A stretch of DNA of 64,000 bases from Catonia carolina (GCA_035578175.1 JAQMRL010000022.1:5581896-5645895), one strand, 5' to 3'; positions 19,174-27,616 are shown, counted from the stretch's first letter. The notes: a model not told the origin generated them from the sequence alone. Translations and numbers: made by a program.

Positions 19174-20008
19174 TTTTAATTATTATTTTCCCTCGTGCCT
19201 CTTCGTTGACCGAATTGCTGTATACCAGTCGCTCGTGCACATCGCTTACAAGGGTGTTTTCGTCGTAACTGAGAATCGGGATACTCACTCCACTATCGTA
19301 GCTAGGGGCTTCCATTTTTTCTGTCAAACAATGTATAGACCTATCATCATTGAAATAAGTCTGCAGTTCTTTGTGTTGACACACACAAGTGTTGGTTTTA
19401 AAATCATAATGTCCAACTTCTCTAGACATTGTCATGTTGTTTTTGCAATAATCTTTGACGCATGTACTGATACCATCGAGTTGAATAAAAACCAACTGGT
19501 TTCCGTGTTCGTCGTTACCACAATTTATATCCAATATCTCCTTGCTCCTGAGATCACGTGAAACCTTCTTTTCACTATCGCTGTCAAAGGTGTGTGGATA
19601 ATAACCGGCTATATTTTTACCAGTGGTGGGAGAACGATAGCCGGGATATTTCGATATACAATGCCATTTCTCCAACCTGTGGTAAAATACGAGGTTGGCA
19701 TAATCTTCTTTACATATATCATCCGGCGCCTCATAACAATATCGCCCATCGGGTAAACCGAAATAACGATCATTTTTCAGTTCCATCAACCACCCGTTGC
19801 ACATGGCTTTACAATCGCATTTGTAGCAACGTCTGGGGGTGTGTTTACAGTTTATTTGATATTCGTCGTTCTGATATCTGTACAGTTTATCCGAACGGAA
19901 CTCTCGCGGATTTGTTTCGTCTTTTGACATATTCACCACCAGCAAATAGCAAGTTATAAAATAAATAACCGCGGTTATTAGAGCTACCTTAAACAGATGA
20001 GTGATCAT
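19166..20008 (-). CDS. PIF-1/2/3-type cysteine-rich envelope protein
   Basis: A 280-residue type II-like membrane protein: an N-terminal span (about 6-26), then a cysteine-rich ectodomain with about 15 Cys, including C-x-x-C-x-C-x-x-x-C near 61-70 and a W-H-C-I-x-x-YPGY element near 115-123. The C-x-x-D/C spacing and the W-x-C...P-x-Y element recall PIF-2 and PIF-1, though it is shorter than either (about 380 and 530 in baculoviruses). PIF proteins form the per os infectivity complex in the virion envelope. The ATG follows TTTAAAAAATG. It sits directly upstream of PIF-5, which supports an envelope role. Which PIF it is remains open. Confidence 0.5.
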   Translation of the reverse strand: MITHLFKVALITAVIYFITCYLLVVNMSKDETNPREFRSDKLYRYQNDEYQINCKHTPRRCYKCDCKAMCNGWLMELKNDRYFGLPDGRYCYEAPDDICKEDYANLVFYHRLEKWHCISKYPGYRSPTTGKNIAGYYPHTFDSDSEKKVSRDLRSKEILDINCGNDEHGNQLVFIQLDGISTCVKDYCKNNMTMSREVGHYDFKTNTCVCQHKELQTYFNDDRSIHCLTEKMEAPSYDSGVSIPILSYDENTLVSDVHERLVYSNSVNEEARGKIIIKNE

Positions 20009-20016
20009 TTTTTAAA

Positions 20017-21639
20017 CTAATCCGATAAGACGGTGAAGTTGGTCCCGATAGACGTGACAAAAGATGCAGAATAATTTAGAGGATTTTTTTGAATAACGGG
20101 TTTGTAGTTTTTCAGGGTACCAGAAAAATTAATATTGGCTGCTGCCTCCGTTACTGCTTTGGCCATTTTAAAATTCTGAGGAATTATATCGCAGTGGCGA
20201 CTGTCCGGAAATTTTAGATTTTTCAAATTCATTTTCGTCCCTTTCAGTATGATCGGATCACTTTCGCAAATATCTTTGGTCGCTACAACACCCAAAGGTG
20301 TCATAACACAGTTTGGCATATACCTGGAGACGACTTCCCCACCATCTGTTATTGTGCTGGGATAACTGTTTCCGATAAATTTCTTCCAGAATTGTCTCGC
20401 CTCTGTGTCATACCACGTGTCCAACTCATAGTTGTTATCGTAATCCAATGTTATATGTTTTATCGACTGGTGTTCGCGTCGGACCGATTTGAACAGTTCG
20501 CTTTCGAACGCCTGTATGATGTTGTGATTTAGAGGAGTGGTAGCATCGGAACAGGTGTTGTTCGAGACGACGTCAGCGATTAAAAAGGCGTTGTCGGGAA
20601 CACGATCGGGGGCGATCGCATAACCACCGGTAGGTTTGTTTATCGCCCATTCACCTATGTCACCAACGTTCGGTATCATTACGGAAATCGTGCTGTTTTC
20701 TTTGACGCAAATAGTTTCTCGAGTTGCCGGTGGGTATTGTAACAGCCTGTTTGGCGGGGTCGATAACAGAGCGAGCGTGGACAATGAATGCACGTACATC
20801 AGATTCATACCGAACAGGAGATAATCTTGAACTGTTAGCGATTTATTCAGGGGTGTGACACAATGGAACGCCACCAATCTGTTATACATGGCGGGATTCA
20901 GGTATACGTATTTCGTGTTATGCGCTCTTTTACTCACATGCCCACCCGGTTTTACACTTTTCATATGTACATAATGGGCTTTTAGTTCTTCCGATTGTTT
21001 TAGAACGCCGGACACCAGATAGTTTATGGGTCGGACGCGAATATATTCTTCCGTGTCGGAACCGCCTGGGGAAATCGGTATGTCCGAGCGCCGTCTCTTT
21101 TCCCCCGTATCTGACAAAGTGCGTCTCATTGTAGGGCGATCAACGGTGGCTGCCCCTTCTGTAATATATATTCTAAAATCGTCGCCGTCAATGTTGTCCA
21201 GTGCACGACCCGAACCAATAGTGTCGTTACCTTCCAAGGCCAAAAGCGACCAAATCAGTTCACCGCGGGGTATGACGAGACATCCTTTACGGAATACCAC
21301 GTTTGTCGGACATTCCGCCGCGGTTCCGACCAACTCGTTCTTTAGTACATCTTGTGGCCTGGATGCTGTCAGGTATGGGATCAAAATATCAACATCCGCG
21401 ACACATGACGAAGGATAAAAGAAATCTTTTAATTTTTTCTTGCGCGAGACTAGACCGAACGTAGAGAATAGGTCCGACACACAAATTCCAGATACGGCTT
21501 CGGAAAGCCTGTTTCCATATTTCTCGTAATTGGGACGTTCCGCTTCGAAAAAAGAATTTTCCATTATTTTCTCGGTATAATCCTCATAGTGTGGTATGAC
21601 GCATTTTTCCACTGATGTGTTATACAAAGTAGTCATCAT
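20017..21639 (-). CDS. Tandem 500-residue paralogue 1, probable structural protein
   Basis: A 540-residue protein closely related to the neighbour at 21817-23304. Both begin with T-S-V-x-x-CVIPHY near residues 8-17 and end with Q-KNPLNYS-x-SFVTS-x-GTN. Shared internal blocks are S-TPP-x-RLLQYPP near 293-304, N-V-(G/E)-x-x-x-W near 325-331 and NCV-x-TPLGVVAT near 449-460. This copy carries an extra Arg/Ser-rich insert near residues 170-205. The duplicate pair, late context (GATAAAAAAAATG) and place beside PIF and P6.9-like genes suggest abundant virion components, but I do not recognise the family. Confidence 0.85.
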   Translation of the reverse strand: MMTTLYNTSVEKCVIPHYEDYTEKIMENSFFEAERPNYEKYGNRLSEAVSGICVSDLFSTFGLVSRKKKLKDFFYPSSCVADVDILIPYLTASRPQDVLKNELVGTAAECPTNVVFRKGCLVIPRGELIWSLLALEGNDTIGSGRALDNIDGDDFRIYITEGAATVDRPTMRRTLSDTGEKRRRSDIPISPGGSDTEEYIRVRPINYLVSGVLKQSEELKAHYVHMKSVKPGGHVSKRAHNTKYVYLNPAMYNRLVAFHCVTPLNKSLTVQDYLLFGMNLMYVHSLSTLALLSTPPNRLLQYPPATRETICVKENSTISVMIPNVGDIGEWAINKPTGGYAIAPDRVPDNAFLIADVVSNNTCSDATTPLNHNIIQAFESELFKSVRREHQSIKHITLDYDNNYELDTWYDTEARQFWKKFIGNSYPSTITDGGEVVSRYMPNCVMTPLGVVATKDICESDPIILKGTKMNLKNLKFPDSRHCDIIPQNFKMAKAVTEAAANINFSGTLKNYKPVIQKNPLNYSASFVTSIGTNFTVLSD

Positions 21640-21741
21640 TTTTTTTATCGAATTTGTTGCAGATATTTATTTATAATTACAATAAAACAATTATGTATTT
21701 ATTTACTATTTTCAAGAACATTTTTGTATTTTACTGATCAT

Positions 21742-21768
21742 ATTATTATTATTATTATTAATAATAAT
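21742..21768. terminator. ATT/AAT hairpin between tandem paralogues
   Basis: A run of ATT triplets followed by AAT triplets forms a self-complementary element in the 177-base gap between the two paralogues. It may end transcription or simply be a microsatellite. Confidence 0.3.
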
Positions 21769-21816
21769 GTTTCCGAGCAAAGGAGAGCCAACAATCACAG
21801 TCATAGCTTTTTGTGA

Positions 21817-23304
21817 TTAATCGGACAATATCGATATATTCGTTCCTAGACTGGTCACAAATGACGGGCTGTAGTTTAACGGATTCTTTTGGATTTTTGG
21901 ATCACTGAGTCTAACCATCCCCGCTCTCTCACCTTCGACTAGCTGCTCCTGCTCGGGAAGCGGTCTGGGAACAATGTCACACTTCCAGCCGGTTTTGGGG
22001 AGCATCCAGATGTTTTTCAAATCCATTTTATGCCCTTTGAATATCAACGGATCGCCTTCACAGATATTCCTTGTCGCCACCACGCCAAGCGGTGTAAGAA
22101 CGCAGTTGGCAGAATTTTCACATATCACCTCGTCGCCGTTGGACAGTATGTTTGGGTAGCTGTTGATTATTATCTTTTTCCAATATTGTTGCGCTTCTAT
22201 GTCGTACCATATGTCTAACCCGTTGTGTTGGAACGGTGTACCTTTCAAAATATTATATTCCTCTCTGATCTGGCCCATATATTCTGTTTCCATCGCGTGC
22301 AAGATATTGTGGTTTAAATCGTTGTTTGTGCTGCAAACGTTATGGTTTTTCACGTCGGCCATCACAACAACATTGTTGCAGATTTTTTGTTCAGCCATTG
22401 TCAAGCCATTGTTGCCGCCGTCTAAAGACCAATTGTCCAATCCTTCAACATTTGGGATTGACACACACATTGTATCAGTTATCGGAGGACAGATGCTTTC
22501 ACGCGTGCCCGGTGGATATTGAAGCAATCTCTTCGGCGGCGTGCTGATCAATGACAAAGCGGAGAACGACTGTACGTACAAGAGATTCATTGCGAACAGC
22601 ATATAATCCTGATCTATAATACTTGTCTCCTGCGGTGTCACACACCTAAACGCTTTTATTCTGTTATATAGAGTCGGATTAAGATATACATAGCGCGAAT
22701 TTTCGTTCGCAACAATGCTAGCCGTATTCGCATCGTTCGGTATTTTCATGTGGTTGTAGTGAGTTTTACTCTCTTCTTCTTTTTTCTCCATACTGGGAAG
22801 TATAGAGGCTGGATTGTCAGCGGTCGGAGCGGCGGCCTCTTTAATAAATATTTTGAACACGTCGTCTTCTCTTTCCCCTTGGGCGATCTTGGCCGATTCG
22901 ATGGCCAACAACGACCAGACTATCTCACCTCTCGGAATTATGAGACATCCTTTCTTGAATACTAAATTCGAGGGACATTTTTGAATTAGGGGTTCTTTTT
23001 CAAGCAATTTATATGCCGGGGAGGCGATCAGAAAACTTACCAAAGCGTCTTTGCCCGTAAAACACGACAACGAATTGAAAAGATTCTTTATGTATTTTTC
23101 TTGCGAAAGCAATCCGTAGTATACGAACTGATCCGGTCGACACAGGCCGGATATCGCCCCGGATAGTGAATCTCCATATTTGTCGTAGTTGCCGCGCTCC
23201 TCTTCAAAGATTTTATTTTCGGGAAGCTTCACGCCTTCGACGTAGTTATTGTAATGAGGAATCACGCAACTCTTAACAGATGTGGTATACAAACCGGTTG
23301 TCAT
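21817..23304 (-). CDS. Tandem 500-residue paralogue 2, probable structural protein
   Basis: A 495-residue paralogue of the protein at 20017-21639, with the same terminal blocks and internal STPP-x-RLLQYPP and NCVLTPLGVVAT elements. It lacks the Arg/Ser insert. Identity by eye is around one third to one half, so the duplication is old but both frames are kept open, which implies both were under selection. It is transcribed divergently from the P6.9-like gene, with only 16 bases between the two ATGs, each carrying its own A-run start context. Confidence 0.85.
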   Translation of the reverse strand: MTTGLYTTSVKSCVIPHYNNYVEGVKLPENKIFEEERGNYDKYGDSLSGAISGLCRPDQFVYYGLLSQEKYIKNLFNSLSCFTGKDALVSFLIASPAYKLLEKEPLIQKCPSNLVFKKGCLIIPRGEIVWSLLAIESAKIAQGEREDDVFKIFIKEAAAPTADNPASILPSMEKKEEESKTHYNHMKIPNDANTASIVANENSRYVYLNPTLYNRIKAFRCVTPQETSIIDQDYMLFAMNLLYVQSFSALSLISTPPKRLLQYPPGTRESICPPITDTMCVSIPNVEGLDNWSLDGGNNGLTMAEQKICNNVVVMADVKNHNVCSTNNDLNHNILHAMETEYMGQIREEYNILKGTPFQHNGLDIWYDIEAQQYWKKIIINSYPNILSNGDEVICENSANCVLTPLGVVATRNICEGDPLIFKGHKMDLKNIWMLPKTGWKCDIVPRPLPEQEQLVEGERAGMVRLSDPKIQKNPLNYSPSFVTSLGTNISILSD

Positions 23305-23320
23305 TTTTTTTAATAAAAAA
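23305..23320. promoter_or_regulatory. Minimal bidirectional late promoter
   Basis: The 16 bases between two divergent ATGs consist of T8-AAT-A6-like sequence. Read in either direction this gives TTAAAAAA(A)ATG or TAATAAAAAAATG. Both genes look intact, so this short spacer must serve both, unless further elements lie inside the coding regions. Confidence 0.6.
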
Positions 23321-23614
23321 ATGAAACGATCGAAGAGTAGTACGAAAAAAAATTACAGCGTCTGTACATGTATCGCCACCGATCCCAATTGTCCAAAACA
23401 CAAAACGATGATTCGGTATGAAAGAAAGCCGGGATCAAAGAAACCTAACGCTCAATTTATTAGCAAAAGAAAAGTCGTAAGACGCCGTCGCCGCTCTCGA
23501 TCCCGATCTCCTGCTACGAAAAGGCGCTCACGGTCACCCGCTACTCGACCTAGATCCAGGTCTCGCTCTCGTTCTAGAACCCGTAAAAATGTAGTGAAAG
23601 TGAAAAAACAATAG
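23321..23614 (+). CDS. Arg/Ser-rich basic DNA-condensing protein (P6.9-like)
   Basis: A 97-residue, very basic protein. The second half is an RS/RSP repeat (about 55-90) with many Arg-Ser and S-P-A-T-(K/R) units, as in the protamine-like P6.9 of baculoviruses and nudiviruses that packs DNA in the nucleocapsid; Ser would be regulated by phosphorylation. Unlike P6.9 it begins with a Cys-containing segment (C-x-C-x(6)-C-x-x-H near 14-26) that could bind zinc. The ATG is in an A-run late context. The next gene, P33, starts 20 bases after its stop. Confidence 0.7.
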   Translation: MKRSKSSTKKNYSVCTCIATDPNCPKHKTMIRYERKPGSKKPNAQFISKRKVVRRRRRSRSRSPATKRRSRSPATRPRSRSRSRSRTRKNVVKVKKQ

Positions 23615-23633
23615 TGATTAATGATAATAAAAA

Positions 23634-24530
23634 ATGTGCATATATTGTAATAGTGATGAAGTTAGGTTCGAGAACTTCTCCGACAACCACCCGTGTATGT
23701 ATATTCCGTTTGTCATCGATCTGTTTCTGCGGCTCACACTCTCACCGGTGTTATTTACGGACGAATTGGCAGAGCGAAACCGACGGGACCTGATGCCGCA
23801 GGTGATACTGAACATTACGAAAACGTTTATCGATCTATGTCTCGACATCAATGTGACGCTTAACGCAGATACTCTTGCCGAGGGGTTGCGGGCGGCTAAA
23901 GATTTCGAGGATTCCAAAAAAACTGATATCAATGAAATTAAGAGATTTTTCGATATCGAAACCTACATGATGTCACCTACATCGTATCGCGATGCTATGA
24001 AAAAGATAATAGATGTCCAGAACGTTTCGGATTTGATACCGTGTAAAGAATATATCGCCCTGGAACGAGTCCCGGCCGGCCAGAATCTTTGGGGGCCCGC
24101 ATACTGGAAAGTCGTCCACATGACCGCTCTGAAACTGGACAACGCGACATCACCGTCAATCGACTATGTAGATTCTATGGCGTCTCTTTTTGCGGTATTC
24201 GACATGCTACTACCCTGTAGCGTATGTGCCTATCATTATAAGCTTCCGGAAGATGAAGATGATGGTTTTAATTATTCCGTTTACAGATCAACAACCCTTT
24301 CTCGTCCGTTTCCCATCACGATTCCAACGACTTTTCTCCTGAACTTTCATAGAAAAACCACATTTGAAATGACGTCGTTGCTTCACAAATCTTGTAAACC
24401 ACTCGGTTACAGAGACAAAGAAAATTATATTGATGAGTATAAAAAATTTTTAAATACTACTGACAAGTTGAAAAAAAACAGAGGAAGAAAAACAACTACA
24501 AAAACCGTAGACCGATCGATCGCAGTTTGA
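23634..24530 (+). CDS. p33: P33 / Ac92-type FAD sulfhydryl oxidase
   Basis: Forms disulfide bonds in virion proteins, passing electrons through FAD to oxygen; Ac92/P33 is a core gene of baculoviruses and nudiviruses. The 298-residue product has the Erv/ALR pattern: a W-G-P-A-Y-W element at 153-158 followed by V-x-H, and the redox CSVC at 195-198 followed by an aromatic and a His (A-Y-H-Y), in a helical protein. Length is close to baculovirus P33. An N-terminal C-x-x-C (2-5) is extra. Start in AATAAAAAATG. Cysteine-rich PIF proteins elsewhere in the window are natural clients. Confidence 0.85.
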   Translation: MCIYCNSDEVRFENFSDNHPCMYIPFVIDLFLRLTLSPVLFTDELAERNRRDLMPQVILNITKTFIDLCLDINVTLNADTLAEGLRAAKDFEDSKKTDINEIKRFFDIETYMMSPTSYRDAMKKIIDVQNVSDLIPCKEYIALERVPAGQNLWGPAYWKVVHMTALKLDNATSPSIDYVDSMASLFAVFDMLLPCSVCAYHYKLPEDEDDGFNYSVYRSTTLSRPFPITIPTTFLLNFHRKTTFEMTSLLHKSCKPLGYRDKENYIDEYKKFLNTTDKLKKNRGRKTTTKTVDRSIAV

Positions 24531-24540
24531 TTCGATATTA

Positions 24541-24735
24541 TTATAGATTTAGTCCCGCCCAGAAATGACCGATAGCGAGTGTATTTATTCCATCAAAACA
24601 AACAATTCGTCGCGGACAGATATTGGTTAGCGGAGACCGGAGTTCCCGTTTGAAATGTTTAAAATCTGGAACGTTTTCTTCTTTGGTGTTGTCTCGATGT
24701 AATAATTTCCACTCCAGTCAAAATCAATAAATTTT
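24541..24735 (-). pseudogene. Possible decayed coding fragment
   Basis: On the minus strand two overlapping frames look protein-like but neither has an ATG. One runs from about 24730 to a stop near 24630 (with a W-S-G-N-Y-Y-I-E element); the other continues to the TAA at 24541 (with I-C-P-R-R-I and G-H-F-W-A-G elements). The pattern suits one gene with a frame break near 24640, but the evidence is composition only. Confidence 0.3.
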
Positions 24736-25132
24736 ATTCAATAAAATTTATTTCTGCGAAAAGATATACAAAACAAATAAATAACATTACTTTTCATTTT
24801 TTTTAAATTGCAAATTTAATTGTTCGAAAAAACACCTGCATAGAAGGCCTATTCGCAAGTATGAATAGATTATGTGTTTTTTTGTATTTCATATTGTAGT
24901 AAGGTACTTATATTTAGTTTGCAGTTATATCATAAGGGATATTTGTAACTTATACATACAAAACAAATTAACAGTTACTGAAAACAATAAGGAACATGTG
25001 AGAACTGAGTTTGTGATTCATAAAACACTTAATAAAAAAATAAAAACCCAAATCAATCATATTCAAAAAATAAATAAATAAATGAAAATTTTATAACAAT
25101 AAATAAATAAAGCCTATATCTGACCTTTAAGC
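24736..25132. other. AT-rich spacer
   Basis: No supported gene. A 69-codon open frame on the plus strand (24872-25081) has an AT-driven Lys/Asn/Ile composition and no recognisable pattern, so I do not call it. A short inverted repeat, CCTATC-tattca-GATAGG, lies at about 25132-25149, just at the stop of the next fragment. Confidence 0.4.
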
Positions 25133-25300
25133 CTATCTATTCAGATAGGAACACATCTTTGCATTCGTCTTTGAATTTCCTTGATCGCCAGGCGTTCTTA
25201 GCAGATCGACACCGTTTACAGTTGACAAATTGAAATACGTCCCGTAGTCTTTCATACGCTTATACAAGTCGTCGACCCAATTTTATACACAAATTTTCAT
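25133..25300 (-). pseudogene. Small late gene interrupted by a stop codon
   Basis: An ATG in a TTTTAAAATG context at 25300 opens five codons, then a TAA at 25283-25285, after which the same frame stays open and protein-like to the TAG at 25133-25135 (56 codons in all). The downstream part has balanced composition with D-D-L-Y-K-R-M and G-T-Y-F-N elements, unlike random AT-rich DNA. A nonsense mutation in an old gene is the simplest reading; readthrough or an assembly error is possible. Function unknown. Confidence 0.45.
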
Positions 25301-25519
25301 TTTAAAAGATATATAGTTATATATTTTAGTTTCTCTAAGTGTTTTATGTGTAATTACAATTATCCTTTCCGTTTCGTTCTTAAAAAATAGTTTAAATTAT
25401 TTTATTTCTTTACAACTAAATTTCGTATATAATAATTTTGTCATATTTCAATCCAGTTTTTAGAGTGGAGAGTTTTTCTATAAATTCTGAATCTCTCGCA
25501 ACAGAAAATATAAGTAAAT

Positions 25520-25624
25520 ATGACCGTATACACTGATTCTAATGTTATTCGTAGCTTCACACAGCGGGATATCACTAAATTCAACGGGTTATCAGTGGTA
25601 GCAAGTGTTTGTGGTATGCATTGA
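25520..25624 (+). CDS. Possible 34-residue peptide
   Basis: A short frame from ATG to TGA with a balanced, non-AT-driven composition, no membrane span, and no A-run start context beyond AGTAAATATG. It lies just before the cluster of micro membrane proteins. Weak evidence. Confidence 0.25.
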   Translation: MTVYTDSNVIRSFTQRDITKFNGLSVVASVCGMH

Positions 25625-25648
25625 ACAATATAATAAATAAAAATAAAA

Positions 25649-25756
25649 ATGCACTACACACTTATAGGATGTACGATAATCTCTGTAATTTTGGCAATTA
25701 TTGAAACCGTTTCATTATGGGTGCAGCGCCGTTTGAATGCTACTGTGATGGTATAA
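25649..25756 (+). CDS. Micro membrane protein 1 (35 residues)
   Basis: First of six tiny plus-strand frames that tile 25649-26646, each with one membrane span and most with an A-run start. This one starts in AAATAAAAATG and has a span at about 4-24 followed by a basic tail. No family recognised. It stops four bases before the next start. Confidence 0.5.
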   Translation: MHYTLIGCTIISVILAIIETVSLWVQRRLNATVMV

Positions 25757-25759
25757 AAA

Positions 25760-25888
25760 ATGGAGAACTGCTACGGCATTTTAGTGATTGCAGCTTCGTT
25801 TCTCGTATTGATGGTGATAAAGATAATGGAAATATATCTTATGTATACTTATTACAACTACATGAAGTCAAAGACTCGCAATCTGTAG
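25760..25888 (+). CDS. Micro membrane protein 2 (42 residues)
   Basis: Starts at ATG in GTATAAAAAATG, two bases after the previous stop codon plus spacer. A single span at about 5-28 is followed by a Tyr-rich and then basic tail (KSKTRN). Size and layout recall small PIF-complex partners such as PIF-7 and PIF-9, but no motif proves it. Confidence 0.55.
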   Translation: MENCYGILVIAASFLVLMVIKIMEIYLMYTYYNYMKSKTRNL

Positions 25889-25903
25889 TACTGAATTATA
25901 AAA

Positions 25904-26071
25904 ATGATTATAGACTGTAAACGTGTCTGGGTTCTGGCGGGTCTCACGGTTGTCGCAGTTATCATATACTGTATCGGCGTTTATGGACGCGGTATCCAAA
26001 TTCTTCTTGCAATGATAACTGTTTATAAACAAACAATGGGAAGTAAAGCATTTGAAATGTTTAGAGATTAA
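25904..26071 (+). CDS. Micro membrane protein 3 (55 residues)
   Basis: Starts in ATTATAAAAATG. A span at about 9-26 is followed by a second moderately hydrophobic stretch and a mixed tail. At 55 residues it equals the size of baculovirus PIF-7 (Ac110), which also has an N-terminal span; that is a size match only. Confidence 0.55.
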   Translation: MIIDCKRVWVLAGLTVVAVIIYCIGVYGRGIQILLAMITVYKQTMGSKAFEMFRD

Positions 26072-26088
26072 AAAGAACTTATAAAAAA

Positions 26089-26184
26089 ATGGATGAAAAT
26101 ATGAAGATTATTATGGCTGTTGTAATTACAGCAGTTTTATGCGGTGGAGCGTGGTGGTGGTACAAGAAAACTTACTGCGCCTGA
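26089..26184 (+). CDS. Micro membrane protein 4 (31 residues), tandem family
   Basis: Starts in TATAAAAAAATG. It shares with the next two genes the pattern M-(D/E)-E-x-x-K-I-x-x-(A/S)-V-x-IT-x-V followed by a span and a Tyr/Cys/Lys end, so the three arose by tandem duplication. The span ends in WWWYKK. Too short for ordinary gene finders. Confidence 0.6.
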   Translation: MDENMKIIMAVVITAVLCGGAWWWYKKTYCA

Positions 26185-26208
26185 GTCATAGAGTCAGTCT
26201 ATTAAAAA

Positions 26209-26325
26209 ATGGAAGAAAATATGAAAATAGGAATATCGGTTGCGATAACTGTTGTAATTATAGGTATCGCCTTTCTTGTGTGGAAGTATTACCTAGAAAA
26301 GTGTAAAGCAAAAACAACAACATAA
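26209..26325 (+). CDS. Micro membrane protein 5 (38 residues), tandem family
   Basis: Starts in TATTAAAAAATG. Shares the MEENMKI start and AITVV core with the preceding gene, has a single span at about 6-26 and ends in a Lys/Thr tail (KAKTTT) that foreshadows the Thr-rich repeat tail of the next copy. Confidence 0.6.
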   Translation: MEENMKIGISVAITVVIIGIAFLVWKYYLEKCKAKTTT

Positions 26326-26397
26326 AACGCAACTCGAAATTGAAAAGCTCTAGTCGATTGTCAACGCAGTTATTATTAATATTTAAAAAAAAATAGA

Positions 26398-26646
26398 ATG
26401 GAAGAAGGAACGAAAATTATTTTCGCAGTGCTCATAACAGTTGTATTATTCTTACTCTTAGGAGTCGCTTGGTATATGTTCGGATATTGTAAAAAATCAA
26501 CAACAGACAATAAAAAATCAACAACAGACAATAAATCATCTACAACAGACGATAAAAAATCTACGACAGACAATAAATCCACAACAGACGATAAAAAATC
26601 TACGACAGACAATAAATCATCTACAACAGACAGTAATTTCTTCTAA
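26398..26646 (+). CDS. Membrane protein with STTD(N/D)K repeat tail, tandem family
   Basis: An 82-residue protein. The first 30 residues match the two preceding micro proteins (M-E-E-x-x-K-I start, single span at about 7-28, then GYCKK). The rest is a Ser/Thr/Asp/Lys repeat, about seven copies of K-(K/S)-STTD-(N/D), highly hydrophilic. It fits a short type III or type I membrane anchor with a flexible, possibly O-glycosylated, outer stalk. The start is in an AAAAAAAATAGAATG context. Function unknown. Confidence 0.7.
   Translation: MEEGTKIIFAVLITVVLFLLLGVAWYMFGYCKKSTTDNKKSTTDNKSSTTDDKKSTTDNKSTTDDKKSTTDNKSSTTDSNFF
26504..26640 (+). repeat. Coding minisatellite, 24-27 bp unit
   Basis: In-frame tandem repeat of AAATCAACAACAGACAAT-like units with DNA differences between units, encoding the STTD(N/D)K tail. 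Copy number is likely to vary between strains. Confidence 0.85.
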
Positions 26647-26815
26647 ACATCCTACCAAATAACAAAACAGTAAAACTGGTGGAAATATATAATTAATAAA
26701 AAAAATCGCATAATAAAAAGAAAAAAAATATATATATAGCTAATGATGACAACAATAGAACAAACAACACAAAATAATTGATACTAATACGTTACAATTT
26801 TAATCGACCCATTCT

Positions 26816-27581
26816 CTACATCATTTCACCGTTTGGTGTGTGATTGTATATTGTGTTCGTCATTTGGTTCGGTTTCATATACAATACTGTTGTAGAACAG
26901 TCGGATATTAAAGAAAAATAAAAAAAAATCATATACAATAAAGATAGAAAACGTACTAGTTTTTCTAGTGTATCGACAACACCACAGCCGCCGTCTTGCA
27001 GGTAGACGTTCATTTTGCGCAGTTTGTGGACGATAGTGAAATCAGTGAAATCGTTATATAAGAAAGGTTCTCCAGTCACATTATACAATTTGAAATCGTT
27101 CTGTACGAGTAAGAGCGTTTGTTTATAACGCCGGTCGCGGTTTTCCCAAAAATGAATTCTAAACGCCGACAGGAGTGGAAATATGTCGTCAAAATACAAT
27201 ATCCATCGGTTATGTTGTTTCTTGTCAGTCCAAACATTGTGTGTCCGTACGGCCGTTCGCATCGAATTTATATTTTGTTCTCTGATCCTGATGCGATTAC
27301 ACATGTCTCCAAAAATATCGGTCTTAAGGATATATTTTTCCAACAGACCGACGTAGTTGAAAACTTTTTTCACATATTCAATTCTATCAATCGGAATTCC
27401 ATATTTTGTTATATTGTCATAAAATTCAAAAGAATTCTTTTTCTGTCTACGATTTGTTTGGTCGCTTGTCGAATGAACGAATGCATATTTTATCTCTCCA
27501 ACCGACCCAAAAAAAAAACAATAGGTAGACTGTATCGATAGACACACACGACGTTGAAAGACGATATATTGGCGTATTCAT
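26816..27581 (-). pseudogene. Unknown protein, frame broken at a T10 run near its start
   Basis: The main frame (26816-27547) encodes about 243 residues but has no ATG near its beginning; the first in-frame ATG is over 80 codons in. An ATG at 27581 opens a different frame that leads into a run of ten T (plus strand A run at 27509-27518), after which the main frame continues. A one-base change in the homopolymer would account for it: mutation, slippage or assembly error. The body is mixed helix/strand with a hydrophobic stretch near residues 200-220. Not recognised. Confidence 0.5.
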
Positions 27582-27616
27582 ATTATGGTATGTATTTCGC
27601 TGAAATGGAGCAATCC

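Noticed and set aside
21026..21418. A 130-codon plus-strand frame
   Set aside because: Antisense to the intact 540-residue paralogue, whose similarity to its neighbour proves the minus-strand frame is the coding one.
25717..25920. A 67-codon plus-strand frame with soluble-protein composition
   Set aside because: It overlaps three membrane micro-frames that tile the region in order with late-type starts; its own ATG lies inside the first of them without such a context. It cannot be fully excluded.
26816..27547. BRO/KilA-N family protein
   Set aside because: One short V-T-G-E-P-F element resembles the BRO-N core, but the rest of the domain and the BRO C-terminal part are missing.
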